Part shown: one piece after another, positions 27,593 to 35,814 of the stretch
Layout of the letters: every line of letters starts with the position of its first letter
Position numbering within the stretch: position 1 is the stretch's first letter
Assembly: GCA_026707445.1 (NCBI GenBank)
Contig: JAPOWV010000078.1
Span: 1-47,985 of the forward strand
DNA from: Gammaproteobacteria bacterium
GTDB lineage: Bacteria; Pseudomonadota; Gammaproteobacteria; Steroidobacterales; Foliamicaceae
Direction: 5' to 3'
DNA: 47,985 nucleotides
Notes under the pieces: model-generated
What the model saw: only the letters and a program-made list of their open reading frames with translations
Databases searched by the model: none
What the model was told of the DNA's origin: nothing
Position numbers and translations under genes: made by a program

Positions 27593-28824
27593 GCGAGCCT
27601 GGCGACCGCCCAAGCCTCGAGGGGCTGCGCATTCCGCGGGATGAGCAGCCCCCGGAAAGCCGCCTGAAGCGATTCCTGTGGCCGTCCATCGGCACGGTCT
27701 TCGTGGCCGGCGCGCTTGCATTGCTGGCCGCCTGGTTCTGGCCCGACTCCGCAACGGCCGTGCGGGTCGAAACGGTGCGTTCGTCGTCGGCTGGCGCCGC
27801 CGCCAGCGTGCTGGACGCCAGCGGCTACGTGACCGCGCGGCGCGCCGCCACCGTTTCGTCCCAGCGCACCGGCAGAATCCGCCGGGTACTCGTGGAGGAG
27901 GGCATGACCGTCGAAGAGGGCCAGGTAGTGGCCGAGCTGGACGACGCGGCGGAACTCGCGCAGCTGCGACTGGCGGAAGCGCAACTGACATCGGCGCGCA
28001 GCGCGCTGGGCGAGACCCGCGCCGAGCTTCACGAAGCCGAGCTGTCCTTCACGCGGCTGTCGGAGTTGCACGACCGGGGACTGGCCAGTGAAGCCGAGCG
28101 GGACGCCGCGACGGCCGCCCGCGACCGGCTGAGCGCCCGCCTTGAATCCAACGACGCGGCAGTGACGGTCGCGGAGCGCGCGGTGGCCGTTCAGCGGCAG
28201 GCGCACAGCGAAACGGTCATTCGCGCTCCCTTTGCCGGCGTGGTCATCGACAAGAACGCACAGCCGGGCGAAATGGTTTCGCCCGTCTCCGCGGGCGGCG
28301 GATTCACCCGCACCGGCATCTGCACCCTTGTGGACATGGAATCGCTGGAAATCGAGGTGGACGTCAACGAGGCCTACCTGCAGCGGGTTCAGCCCGGAGG
28401 TGCGGTGACGGCGCGGCTGGACGCCTATCCCTCCTGGCGCATTCCGGCGGAGGTGATCGCGATCGTGCCGGCGGCCAACCGCGAGAAGGCCACGGTCCGG
28501 GTTCGGGTGGGCATTCTCCAGCGGGACCCGCGCATTCTTCCGGACATGGGCGCAAAGGTATCGTTCATCGAGCCGGGACAACCGGCGCCGGCAGCCGTGG
28601 CCGGCCCGGCCCGTCTGAGCGTCGCCTCGTCGGCGCTGCAGGGGGAGGCCGACAATCACTGGGTTTACGTGGCGGAAGACGGACGGGCATTACGCCGCGG
28701 CGTCGCGGCGGGCGAGCGGGACGGCCTGAGAGTGGTGATTCTTTCCGGGCTGTCGCCGGGCGACAGGGTCATCCTCGATCCGCCCGCGGGGCTATCCGAC
28801 GGAGCGGAAATTCAATATCCTTGA
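27589..28824 (+). CDS. Periplasmic adaptor of an efflux ABC transporter (MacA/HlyD type)
   Basis: Membrane-fusion protein of 411 aa that would link an inner-membrane pump to an outer-membrane channel. It has a membrane segment at about 31-50, a lipoyl-like half motif (TGRIRRVLVEEGMTVEEGQVVAELDD), and an alpha-helical hairpin (about 118-200, rich in Ala, Glu and Arg). The second lipoyl half (IRAPFAGVVIDKNAQPGEMV), a beta-barrel (LEIEVDVNEAYLQRVQPGG) and a membrane-proximal domain follow. It is coupled to the chelatase-like gene, and the ABC ATPase follows 28 bases later. No TolC-like gene is in the window. Confidence 0.88.
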   Translation: MSEPGDRPSLEGLRIPRDEQPPESRLKRFLWPSIGTVFVAGALALLAAWFWPDSATAVRVETVRSSSAGAAASVLDASGYVTARRAATVSSQRTGRIRRVLVEEGMTVEEGQVVAELDDAAELAQLRLAEAQLTSARSALGETRAELHEAELSFTRLSELHDRGLASEAERDAATAARDRLSARLESNDAAVTVAERAVAVQRQAHSETVIRAPFAGVVIDKNAQPGEMVSPVSAGGGFTRTGICTLVDMESLEIEVDVNEAYLQRVQPGGAVTARLDAYPSWRIPAEVIAIVPAANREKATVRVRVGILQRDPRILPDMGAKVSFIEPGQPAPAAVAGPARLSVASSALQGEADNHWVYVAEDGRALRRGVAAGERDGLRVVILSGLSPGDRVILDPPAGLSDGAEIQYP

Positions 28825-28852
28825 CCCGGCACGGAATACAAGAGCGCGATTC

Positions 28853-29548
28853 ATGGCCCGAGAATTGATCCGTCTGGCGGACGTCAGCAAGAACTACCGC
28901 AAGGGGCGCGAGCTGGTGCGCGTGCTGGACGGTATCTCGCTGGCCATCGAAGAAGGCGATTTCGTGGGCCTGATGGGCCCGTCGGGGTCCGGCAAGACCA
29001 CGCTTTTGAACCTGCTGGGCGGTCTCGACAAGCCGACGAAAGGCGACGTCGAGGTGGACGGTAAAAACATCAGCAGGCTGTCGACGGGCGCGCTGGCGAA
29101 GTGGCGGGCGAGCAACATCGGGTTTATTTTTCAGTTCTACAACCTGCTGCCGGTGTTGACCGCCGCCCGCAATGTCGGACTCCCCCTGCTGCTGACCGGG
29201 CTTTCAGCCTCACGACGCAAGAAGCACGTCAACACCGCGCTTCAACTGGTGGGCCTGGCGGACCGGGCCAAACACTATCCGCGGGAGTTGTCGGGCGGCC
29301 AGGAACAGCGGGTGGCGATCGCGCGCGCGATCGTGTCCGATCCGCCCATACTGCTGTGCGACGAGCCCACCGGCGACCTGGACCGCGCGACCGCCGACGA
29401 AATCATGAGTTTGCTGCAACGGCTGAACCGCGACTACGGCAAGACCATCGTCATGGTCACCCACGATCCGCGCGCCGCTTCCTTTGCCCACCGCGTGCTG
29501 CACCTGGACAAGGGCGAACTGGGCGCGGCGCCGGAGGAGATCCACTAA
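28853..29548 (+). CDS. ABC transporter ATPase (MacB/LolD type)
   Basis: ATP-binding subunit of 231 aa. Walker [10 protein letters not shown] is at 42-50, Q-loop [10 protein letters not shown] at 91-100, signature LSGGQ at 146-150, Walker B ILLCDE at 166-171, and the H-loop is in VMVTHDP. The signature continues [10 protein letters not shown], with Glu where most relatives of this group have Gln-Gln. Its family powers mechanotransmission-type transporters (MacB, LolCDE, FtsE). The TAA and the next ATG share one base (TAATG, 29546-29550). Confidence 0.93.
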   Translation: MARELIRLADVSKNYRKGRELVRVLDGISLAIEEGDFVGLMGPSGSGKTTLLNLLGGLDKPTKGDVEVDGKNISRLSTGALAKWRASNIGFIFQFYNLLPVLTAARNVGLPLLLTGLSASRRKKHVNTALQLVGLADRAKHYPRELSGGQEQRVAIARAIVSDPPILLCDEPTGDLDRATADEIMSLLQRLNRDYGKTIVMVTHDPRAASFAHRVLHLDKGELGAAPEEIH

Positions 29549-30708
29549 TGAACCGCTTCACGCTGATCTGGCGCAACCTCTGGCGCAAGCCGATCCGCAC
29601 CGTCTTCACGATGCTGGCCGTGCTGGTGGTGTTCTTTCTCTTTACCCTGCTCGAGGGCCTGCGGATCGCGTTCTCCCTGTCCGATGTCGGCGCGGCGGCC
29701 CAGGAACGGCTGCTGACGTCGCACAAGGTTTCGCTGATCATGATGCTGCCCATCGCCTACGAGTCCCGGATCGCGCGTCTTTCCGGAATCGAGGCCGTCT
29801 CCCACGGTACCTGGTTCGGGGCCCGCTATCAGGACAATCCCGAATTTGCCCAGTACCCCGTCGAGGCCGAGCAATACCTGGCGCTCAATCCCGAAATCAA
29901 GCTGGACGAGGGACAGAAGCAGGCCTGGCTGGGCAACCGGATGGGAGCCATAGTCGGACGTCCGGTGGCGAACCAGTACGGCTGGCAGTTGGGCGACCGG
30001 GTGCCGCTCAGGTCCAGCATCTGGACGCGCAACAACGGCAGCAACGTCTGGGAATTCGATATCGAGGGCATTTTCGACGACACCGACGCCGGCATGAATG
30101 CGGGCGTGGTGCTGTTTCACTACGACTATTTCGACGAGGCCCGGGCCTTCGGCAAGGGCACCATCGGCTGGTACGTGACCAAGGGCGACGGCTCGATGCC
30201 GATAGAGGATGTGATGGCCTCGATCGACGCGGAGTTCGAAAATTCGCCGGCCGAAACCAAGACCAAAACCGAGGCGGCCTTCGCGCAGGAATACGCGAAG
30301 CAGTTCGGCAATATCGGGCTGATCGTGACCCTGATCCTGAGCGCGGTCGTGTTCATGATCCTGCTGGTGACCGGCCATACCATGGCACAATCGGTGCGCG
30401 AGCGGATTCATGAAATGGGCGTGCTCAAGACGCTGGGTTTTACGTCCGGGAGCATCTTCCGGCTGACCGTCCTGGAGGGCCTGCTGCTGGTCCTGCCCGT
30501 GGGAATCCTGGCGATGCTGCTGGGATGGGGCGCCCTGACGGTCGTGGCCGGGACCATGGGGGCCATGTTCCCGGCCGGCCTGCAAATCGGCGCCTTTTCC
30601 ATAACGCTGGGCCTGGCGTTGATGCTGGCGATCAGCCTGGGGGCCGTGCTCCCGCCGGTCATTCGGGCGCTCAGGCTGGACATCGTGGCGCTGTTGCGCA
30701 CCACCTGA
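29548..30708 (+). CDS. FtsX-like ABC permease, first copy
   Basis: Permease of 386 aa with the MacB/FtsX architecture: one membrane segment near the N-terminus (about 20-40, VFTMLAVLVVFFLFTLLEGL), a periplasmic MacB-like domain of roughly 230 residues, and three C-terminal segments starting near NIGLIVTLILSAVVFMILLV. The coupling helix region VRERIHEMGVLKTLGFTSGS, which contacts the ATPase, is well conserved. It pairs with the ATPase just upstream and with a second permease just downstream, implying a heterodimeric permease as in LolCE. Confidence 0.9.
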   Translation: MNRFTLIWRNLWRKPIRTVFTMLAVLVVFFLFTLLEGLRIAFSLSDVGAAAQERLLTSHKVSLIMMLPIAYESRIARLSGIEAVSHGTWFGARYQDNPEFAQYPVEAEQYLALNPEIKLDEGQKQAWLGNRMGAIVGRPVANQYGWQLGDRVPLRSSIWTRNNGSNVWEFDIEGIFDDTDAGMNAGVVLFHYDYFDEARAFGKGTIGWYVTKGDGSMPIEDVMASIDAEFENSPAETKTKTEAAFAQEYAKQFGNIGLIVTLILSAVVFMILLVTGHTMAQSVRERIHEMGVLKTLGFTSGSIFRLTVLEGLLLVLPVGILAMLLGWGALTVVAGTMGAMFPAGLQIGAFSITLGLALMLAISLGAVLPPVIRALRLDIVALLRTT

Positions 30709-30712
30709 TGCC

Positions 30713-31903
30713 GTGTTCGGCTGGCTGACGCAGACGGCGGCCCTCGCGGCCCTGAACCTGCGCAGCCTGCCGCGCAGACCCGGCACGGCCGCGGTCGCCA
30801 TGTCCGGTATCGCCGCGCTGACCGGCGTGTTCGCCGGCGTGCTGTCCATGGCGTCGGGATTCGAGAAGACCATGGAGGGAACCGGGCGGGAAGACGTAGC
30901 GATGGTCTTGCGCAGCGGTTCCACCGCGGAACTCAACAGCAGCTTCAATGGAGAGCAGGCGGACGTGATTCGTTACGCCCCGGGCATCGCCCGGGGCGCG
31001 GACGGAGAGCCGGAGGTTTCCGCGGAACTGTTCTGGATCGTCAACGCCGTGGGCAAGTCATCCGGGACCGAGGCCAACGTGGCCTTGCGCGGCATCCAGC
31101 CCACCGGCTACTCGCTGCGCAGGGACTACCGGCTGGCGGAGGGCCGGGAATTCACTCCGGGACGGTTTGAGCTGATCGCCGGTCGCGGCGCGCGCAACCA
31201 GTTTGTGGGCCTGGAACCCGGGCAGACCATCCGCTTCGGCAAGACCGAATGGCTTGTGACCGGGACGTTCGAGACCGGCGGCTCCGTGTTCGAATCGGAG
31301 CTGTGGTGCGACGTCAACGTGCTCCAGTCGGCTTATCAGCTCGGCAACGGGTTTCAGGTAGTCCGCGCCCGCGTGGAGGACGCGGACGGCCGTTTGCAAC
31401 TGGAAGAGGCGCTGGGCGATGACCAGCGTTTGAGCGTGGATGTCTGGAGCGAGAAGCAGTTCTACTCCGACCAGGCCGAGGACACGGCCGCGCTGATTAC
31501 CAACATCGGCCTGCCCGTATCCGTGCTCATGGGCATCGGCGCCGTTTTCGCCGCGCTGAACGCGATGTACGCGTCGATTGCGGCCAGGGCGCGCGAGCTT
31601 GCCACGCTGCGGGCGGTCGGCTTCGGTTCCTTTCCCACCGCCCTGGCGACCCTGCTGGAGTCGGTGGTGCTGGCGTTCCTCGGGGGCGTGCTCGGCTGCG
31701 CCATCGCCTGGTTCGCCCTGAACGGTTTTCAGGCCTCCACGCTGGCCGCCAGTTTCAGCCAGGTCGTGTTCAATTTTGCGGTGACGCCGGACCTCCTCGG
31801 ACGGGGAATCGTCGCGGCGTTGATCGTGGGCCTGGTGGGTGGGATCTTCCCCGCGGTGCGGGCGGCGACCGCCCAGGTCACCTCGGCCCTGCGCGAGCTC
31901 TAG
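30713..31903 (+). CDS. FtsX-like ABC permease, second copy
   Basis: Second permease, 396 aa, with GTG 30713 as start (an ATG at 30708 is out of frame and stops at once). The layout is the same: an N-terminal membrane segment (about 24-48), a periplasmic domain, then three segments beginning TNIGLPVSVLMGIGAVFAAL. The coupling motif is ARARELATLRAVGFGS. It differs enough from the first copy to suggest a functional heterodimer rather than a recent duplication. Only four bases separate the two permease genes. Confidence 0.9.
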   Translation: MFGWLTQTAALAALNLRSLPRRPGTAAVAMSGIAALTGVFAGVLSMASGFEKTMEGTGREDVAMVLRSGSTAELNSSFNGEQADVIRYAPGIARGADGEPEVSAELFWIVNAVGKSSGTEANVALRGIQPTGYSLRRDYRLAEGREFTPGRFELIAGRGARNQFVGLEPGQTIRFGKTEWLVTGTFETGGSVFESELWCDVNVLQSAYQLGNGFQVVRARVEDADGRLQLEEALGDDQRLSVDVWSEKQFYSDQAEDTAALITNIGLPVSVLMGIGAVFAALNAMYASIAARARELATLRAVGFGSFPTALATLLESVVLAFLGGVLGCAIAWFALNGFQASTLAASFSQVVFNFAVTPDLLGRGIVAALIVGLVGGIFPAVRAATAQVTSALREL

Positions 31904-31907
31904 CGTC

Positions 31908-32354
31908 ATGCCCCGAGGGTTTGCGGCAGCCATCGGGGCCGCAGTTCTGCTGGCCGTCGCCTCGGCGGACGAACAGGGCATGATCGACTACCGCAAGGAC
32001 GTCATGCTGAGCATGGCGGCGCACCTCTCGGCTCTGACGGAACTGCTGGCCGGGGGCCTGGAGCTGGATGAACGCCACATGGAAGCGCAGGCCACGTCCC
32101 TGGGCCTGAACGCGCAACTGGTCAGTTCGCTGTTTCCTCCGGGATCTTACGAAGGCGACACTTCGGCCCTGCCGGGCATATGGCAAAGGCCCGAGCAGTT
32201 TCTGAACAGGGCCGAGGCGGCCGAACGCGAGGGCCGCAACCTGGTGGCCGCGGCCGGATCGGGAGACCGGGAGTTCATGGTGCAGTCGCTGAGACGGCTG
32301 GCCGATGCCTGCCGCAACTGCCATCGGGAATTCCGGTTCGAGGAAGAGGACTAG
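31908..32354 (+). CDS. Cytochrome c'-like haem protein
   Basis: Periplasmic protein of 148 aa with a signal peptide (about 1-20, GFAAAIGAAVLLAVASA). The fold and a single C-terminal haem site, CRNCH (135-139), fit the cytochrome c' family of four-helix bundles, which bind gases such as NO or carry electrons. It begins four bases after the second permease, so it is in the same transcript. A haem protein behind a transporter with a chelatase-like partner hints at a link with haem or tetrapyrroles, but this is inference. Confidence 0.82.
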   Translation: MPRGFAAAIGAAVLLAVASADEQGMIDYRKDVMLSMAAHLSALTELLAGGLELDERHMEAQATSLGLNAQLVSSLFPPGSYEGDTSALPGIWQRPEQFLNRAEAAEREGRNLVAAAGSGDREFMVQSLRRLADACRNCHREFRFEEED

Positions 32355-32408
32355 CTGCTCGACACGGCTCTGGCCCGCGGGCCAGATACAATTTGCAGGC
32401 TTCATCCG

Positions 32409-34151
32409 ATGAACCTGCGCGAAACTTCCGTTGGCCTGATTGCCGCCCTGGCGGCGGCGGCCGGCGCGATGTCGGGATGCGGCGGAGAAGCGCCGGAGGA
32501 GGAGCAGGTGGCCATTGCCGAATCCGGGTGGCAACGATTCACCGGGGAGTTCATCGAGGACCTGTTCGCCGCCGAGCCTACGCGCGCCGTGTGGGCCGGC
32601 CGGCACGAATTCGACGGGCAGCTTCAGGACGTCAGCGCGCGGGCTATCCGGGAGCGCGGCGACATGCTGCGGCGGTACGCCCGAAGGGCGCAGGAGGAGT
32701 TTTCCGCCGATACCTTGAGCCCGGAACAGGACCTGGAGCGCCGGCATCTCGTTTCCTCCATCGAGGGCATGCTGTTCAGCGTGGAGGTGGCGGAGTATCA
32801 CCTGCGCAACCCGGCCTGGTACGCGGGCCCCTTGAGCCCCAGCGTCTATGTGTCGCGGGAATACGCGCCAAAGGACGAGCGGCTGGCGGCACTGACCGCC
32901 CATTTGCAGAAGGTCCCGGCTTATCTGGAGCAGATGCGCGGCACGCTTGAGCCGCCTTTTCCACGACCGTTCGTTCGCACCGCGCTGGTCAACTTCGGCG
33001 GACTCGCGTCGCATCTCGAGGACGACACCCCCGGCCTGTTCGCCGATGTTGCCGGCGAGGACCTGCAGGCGGCGTTTGCCCAAGCGCTTGCTCCAGCCGT
33101 TCAGGCCCTGCGCGAAGTCGAGACCTGGCTGGAGTTGCGCCTTGAGGACGCGACCGGCGATTTCGCCCTCGGGGAGGAACGCTACCGGGAACTGCTCTGG
33201 CGCCGTTACCGGATCGACCTGGACTGGAAGACGCTGAAGGGCGTGGCGCAGGCCGACCTGGCGCGCAACCTCGAACTGCTGCGAACCACCTGCAAGCTGA
33301 TCGATCCGGAAATCACGATCACCGACTGCGCCGCGATGGTGCGCGACGACAAGCCCGGGCAGGGCGCCGTGGCCCGCGCCAACGAACAGTTACCGGAACT
33401 GAAGGAGTTCCTGGTCCAGGCGGACATCATCGGGATCCCCGGCGACGAAACCGCTTTCGTGGCGGAGGCGCCCGCCTACCGGCGCACCAATTCCGCCTAC
33501 ATCGAGATTCCCGGCGCCTACGAGGAAGGGCTGCCGGCCATCTACTACATCGCCGGCCCGGACCCGGAATGGCCGCCGGAAGTGCAGCGGCAGTACGTGC
33601 CCGGCGAAGCCGACCTGCTCAATACCTCGGTGCATGAGGTCTGGCCCGGGCATTTCCTGCATTCGCTGTACGTCAAGCGGTCCGGCAACCGGATGGGCAA
33701 GATTTTCTGGAACGCCATGCTCAGCGAAGGCTGGGCCCACTACACCGAGGAGCTGATGCAGGAGGCGGGGCTGGGCGAAGGAAAGCCGCTGCTCAGGGTC
33801 GGTCAGATCCTCGACGCGTTGATGCGCGACGTGCGGTTTTTGTCATCGATCGGACTGCACGTGGAGGGCATGAGCGTCGAGACCTCGCAGCGGATGTTCG
33901 CGGAACTGGCCTACCTCGATCCCGGCAACGCGCAGCAGCAGGCGCTCAGGGGCACGTATGACCCCGACTACTTTGTCTACACGCTGGGCAAGCTCATCAT
34001 CGTGAAGATGCGCCAGGACTGGACCGCGGAACGCGGCGGGCGCGCGGCCTGGAAGGAGTTTCACGAGCAACTGCTGTCGCTCGGCAGCGCGCCGCTGCCG
34101 GCGCTGCGCGAAGCGATGATGGGCCCCGACGACCCCGGCCCCCTCCTCTAA
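32409..34151 (+). CDS. DUF885 family lipoprotein peptidase
   Basis: Predicted metallopeptidase of 580 aa. The N-terminus has a hydrophobic stretch and lipobox MSGC (Cys24), so it is probably a lipoprotein. The DUF885 metal motif is HEVWPGHFLH (409-418), with a further Glu in LSEGWAHYTEELMQEAG. GRMGKIF-like and RFLSSIGLHVEGMS segments also fit the family. Relatives degrade peptides, but the natural substrate is unknown. A gap of 54 bases follows the cytochrome gene; it may share that transcript. It converges with the minus-strand hydrolase with no gap. Confidence 0.85.
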   Translation: MNLRETSVGLIAALAAAAGAMSGCGGEAPEEEQVAIAESGWQRFTGEFIEDLFAAEPTRAVWAGRHEFDGQLQDVSARAIRERGDMLRRYARRAQEEFSADTLSPEQDLERRHLVSSIEGMLFSVEVAEYHLRNPAWYAGPLSPSVYVSREYAPKDERLAALTAHLQKVPAYLEQMRGTLEPPFPRPFVRTALVNFGGLASHLEDDTPGLFADVAGEDLQAAFAQALAPAVQALREVETWLELRLEDATGDFALGEERYRELLWRRYRIDLDWKTLKGVAQADLARNLELLRTTCKLIDPEITITDCAAMVRDDKPGQGAVARANEQLPELKEFLVQADIIGIPGDETAFVAEAPAYRRTNSAYIEIPGAYEEGLPAIYYIAGPDPEWPPEVQRQYVPGEADLLNTSVHEVWPGHFLHSLYVKRSGNRMGKIFWNAMLSEGWAHYTEELMQEAGLGEGKPLLRVGQILDALMRDVRFLSSIGLHVEGMSVETSQRMFAELAYLDPGNAQQQALRGTYDPDYFVYTLGKLIIVKMRQDWTAERGGRAAWKEFHEQLLSLGSAPLPALREAMMGPDDPGPLL

Positions 34152-35003
34152 TCAACCAATAACGAAGTCGCGGATGGCGCCGACCTTGCGGGTCAGGAAG
34201 TCCGGATCCTCGTAGCCCGGCGTCTCCAGGAAGCGCGCGCGGGGAGCGAGCGCCGCGGCTTCGCGGGTGTGTTCGAGCAGCGGGTCCTGCGCGTCGCAGA
34301 TCGCCAGCGCCTCGGATGTCAGCAGCGGCATACGCTCGCGGACCCGGTGCGAAAAGGCCGCCCGGTAGGCCTTGTGGTAGGTGGTGAGCGCCTTGAGCAC
34401 CTCCACCGTCGCCGCGTGCAGCTGTTCCGGCGCCACGATGCCCGTGCCGCGCAGATGCTCCTTGTCGCGCTTGAACCAGGGAAAGAAGATGTTCTGGTCG
34501 CGCATGAACAGGAAGGCCCAGAGGTAGTGCCGGCCTTCCAGGTCCGGGTGCACCTCCGGCGCGTAGTTGCTCAGCATGTCCTGGCGCTCCTCGCCCTCAA
34601 ACAGCGCAATCCCGTCCAGGATGACCTTGCCGATCCGCTCCGGCGCGGCGATCCCCAGTTCGATGGCCGTGTGAGCGCCGGTGTGGCTGCCGTAGGCCGA
34701 GGCGCTCTCGATTCCCAGCGTGTCGAGCAGCGCCAGCATGGAAGTGGCGAAGTCCTCGATGCGGGGCTGCTCCATCGGCAGCGCGTCCGAGTCGCCGTTG
34801 CCCGGCGTGTCCGGGCACACGACGTTCAGGGTCTCGGCCAGCGCCCCGCCCAGCGTGCGCATGCTCCACGATGACGTTGGCGAGGCGTGCAGCATCAGCA
34901 GCGTGCCCTGCGCCGAACCCGGAAAGTGATAGCGGTAGTGAATGCGGCCCTTGGCCGTGTCGGCAAATGCGCGGCTCAAGCGCAGCGGTGGAGCGTTTGA
35001 CAT
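34152..35003 (-). CDS. Alpha/beta hydrolase-fold protein with His at the nucleophile position
   Basis: A 283 aa alpha/beta-hydrolase-fold protein from ATG 35003, supported by GGGGAAG upstream; the 35066 start only adds a polar leader. LHASPTSSW and DTPGNGDSD are typical. The nucleophile elbow reads YGSHTGAH, which puts His107 where Ser normally sits, and the expected C-terminal catalytic His is replaced by GYEDPDF. It may therefore be non-hydrolytic or use another chemistry. Similar HTG elbows are known to me in other family members, so this looks like a subfamily and not a mutation. It is divergent from the SRPBCC gene. Confidence 0.75.
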   Translation of the reverse strand: MSNAPPLRLSRAFADTAKGRIHYRYHFPGSAQGTLLMLHASPTSSWSMRTLGGALAETLNVVCPDTPGNGDSDALPMEQPRIEDFATSMLALLDTLGIESASAYGSHTGAHTAIELGIAAPERIGKVILDGIALFEGEERQDMLSNYAPEVHPDLEGRHYLWAFLFMRDQNIFFPWFKRDKEHLRGTGIVAPEQLHAATVEVLKALTTYHKAYRAAFSHRVRERMPLLTSEALAICDAQDPLLEHTREAAALAPRARFLETPGYEDPDFLTRKVGAIRDFVIG

Positions 35004-35149
35004 GGACTTCCCCTTTTTCGTTGCGGGAGGCGAACCGGTGTCGCGGCACGACGCCGGAGAGCGCATATTGCCTCAAACCGGCGGGGCTGTGGTAAATTCG
35101 CGCACCCTGTCCGACGCGCGGACGGGGGTTCCGGCAAGAGAGGTTCGGC

Positions 35150-35773
35150 ATGGTCATCATCAAGAGAATACTGCTCAGCATCGTGGCGCTGCTGGTGTTG
35201 TTTTTCGTCGTCGGCTTTTTGCTTCCGCGCGACGTGCGGGTCGAGCGCTCGGTGGAAATCGACGCATCGCCGCAAGCGGTGTTCACGATGGTCAACGACT
35301 TCCAGCAGTTCAACCGCTGGCAGCCCTGGGCGCAGATCGATCCCTCGACCCGCTACGTTTACGAAGGACCCGCCACCGGCGCCGGATCGCGCATGACCTG
35401 GTACAGCGATCATCCCCAGGTGGGCGACGGCATGCAGGAGATCACCCTGAGCGAGCCGTACTCCCGGGTGCGCATGGCGCTTGACTTCGGCACCGGCGGC
35501 CTCGCCAACGCCGACTATCTCATCGATGCCGTAGGCGCCGGCGAGTCGATCCTCACCTGGACGCTGGAGACGGACATGGGCGGCAACCCGGTGGCGCGCT
35601 ATGTCGGGCTGATGATGGACGGCATGGTGGGTCCCGCATACGAGCAGGGCCTGGCCAATCTCAAGGAGATCCTGGAAAACCAGCCCAAACTCGAACCCGG
35701 ACCGGCGATCATGGAAACCCCCGGCGGCTCCGACGCTTCGGGGGAAGCGCAAACGGAAACCCGGGCCACCTAG
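35150..35773 (+). CDS. SRPBCC (polyketide cyclase-like) membrane-anchored protein
   Basis: A 207 aa protein with an N-terminal membrane segment (about 6-25, ILLSIVALLVLFFVVGFLL) and a START-like SRPBCC domain (VEIDASPQAVFTMVNDFQQF, PWAQIDP, TWTLETDMGGNP). Such domains bind hydrophobic ligands; no function can be assigned. AGAGAGG precedes the ATG by about 6 bases. The upstream gap holds a weak promoter-like pair (TTGCCT at 35068, TAAATT at 35093, spacing 19). The tail after about residue 180 is low-complexity. Confidence 0.75.
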   Translation: MVIIKRILLSIVALLVLFFVVGFLLPRDVRVERSVEIDASPQAVFTMVNDFQQFNRWQPWAQIDPSTRYVYEGPATGAGSRMTWYSDHPQVGDGMQEITLSEPYSRVRMALDFGTGGLANADYLIDAVGAGESILTWTLETDMGGNPVARYVGLMMDGMVGPAYEQGLANLKEILENQPKLEPGPAIMETPGGSDASGEAQTETRAT

Positions 35774-35814
35774 ATCCCCTGTCGCCCTGAGAGTAACGCC
35801 GAGGACTGCCGAGC

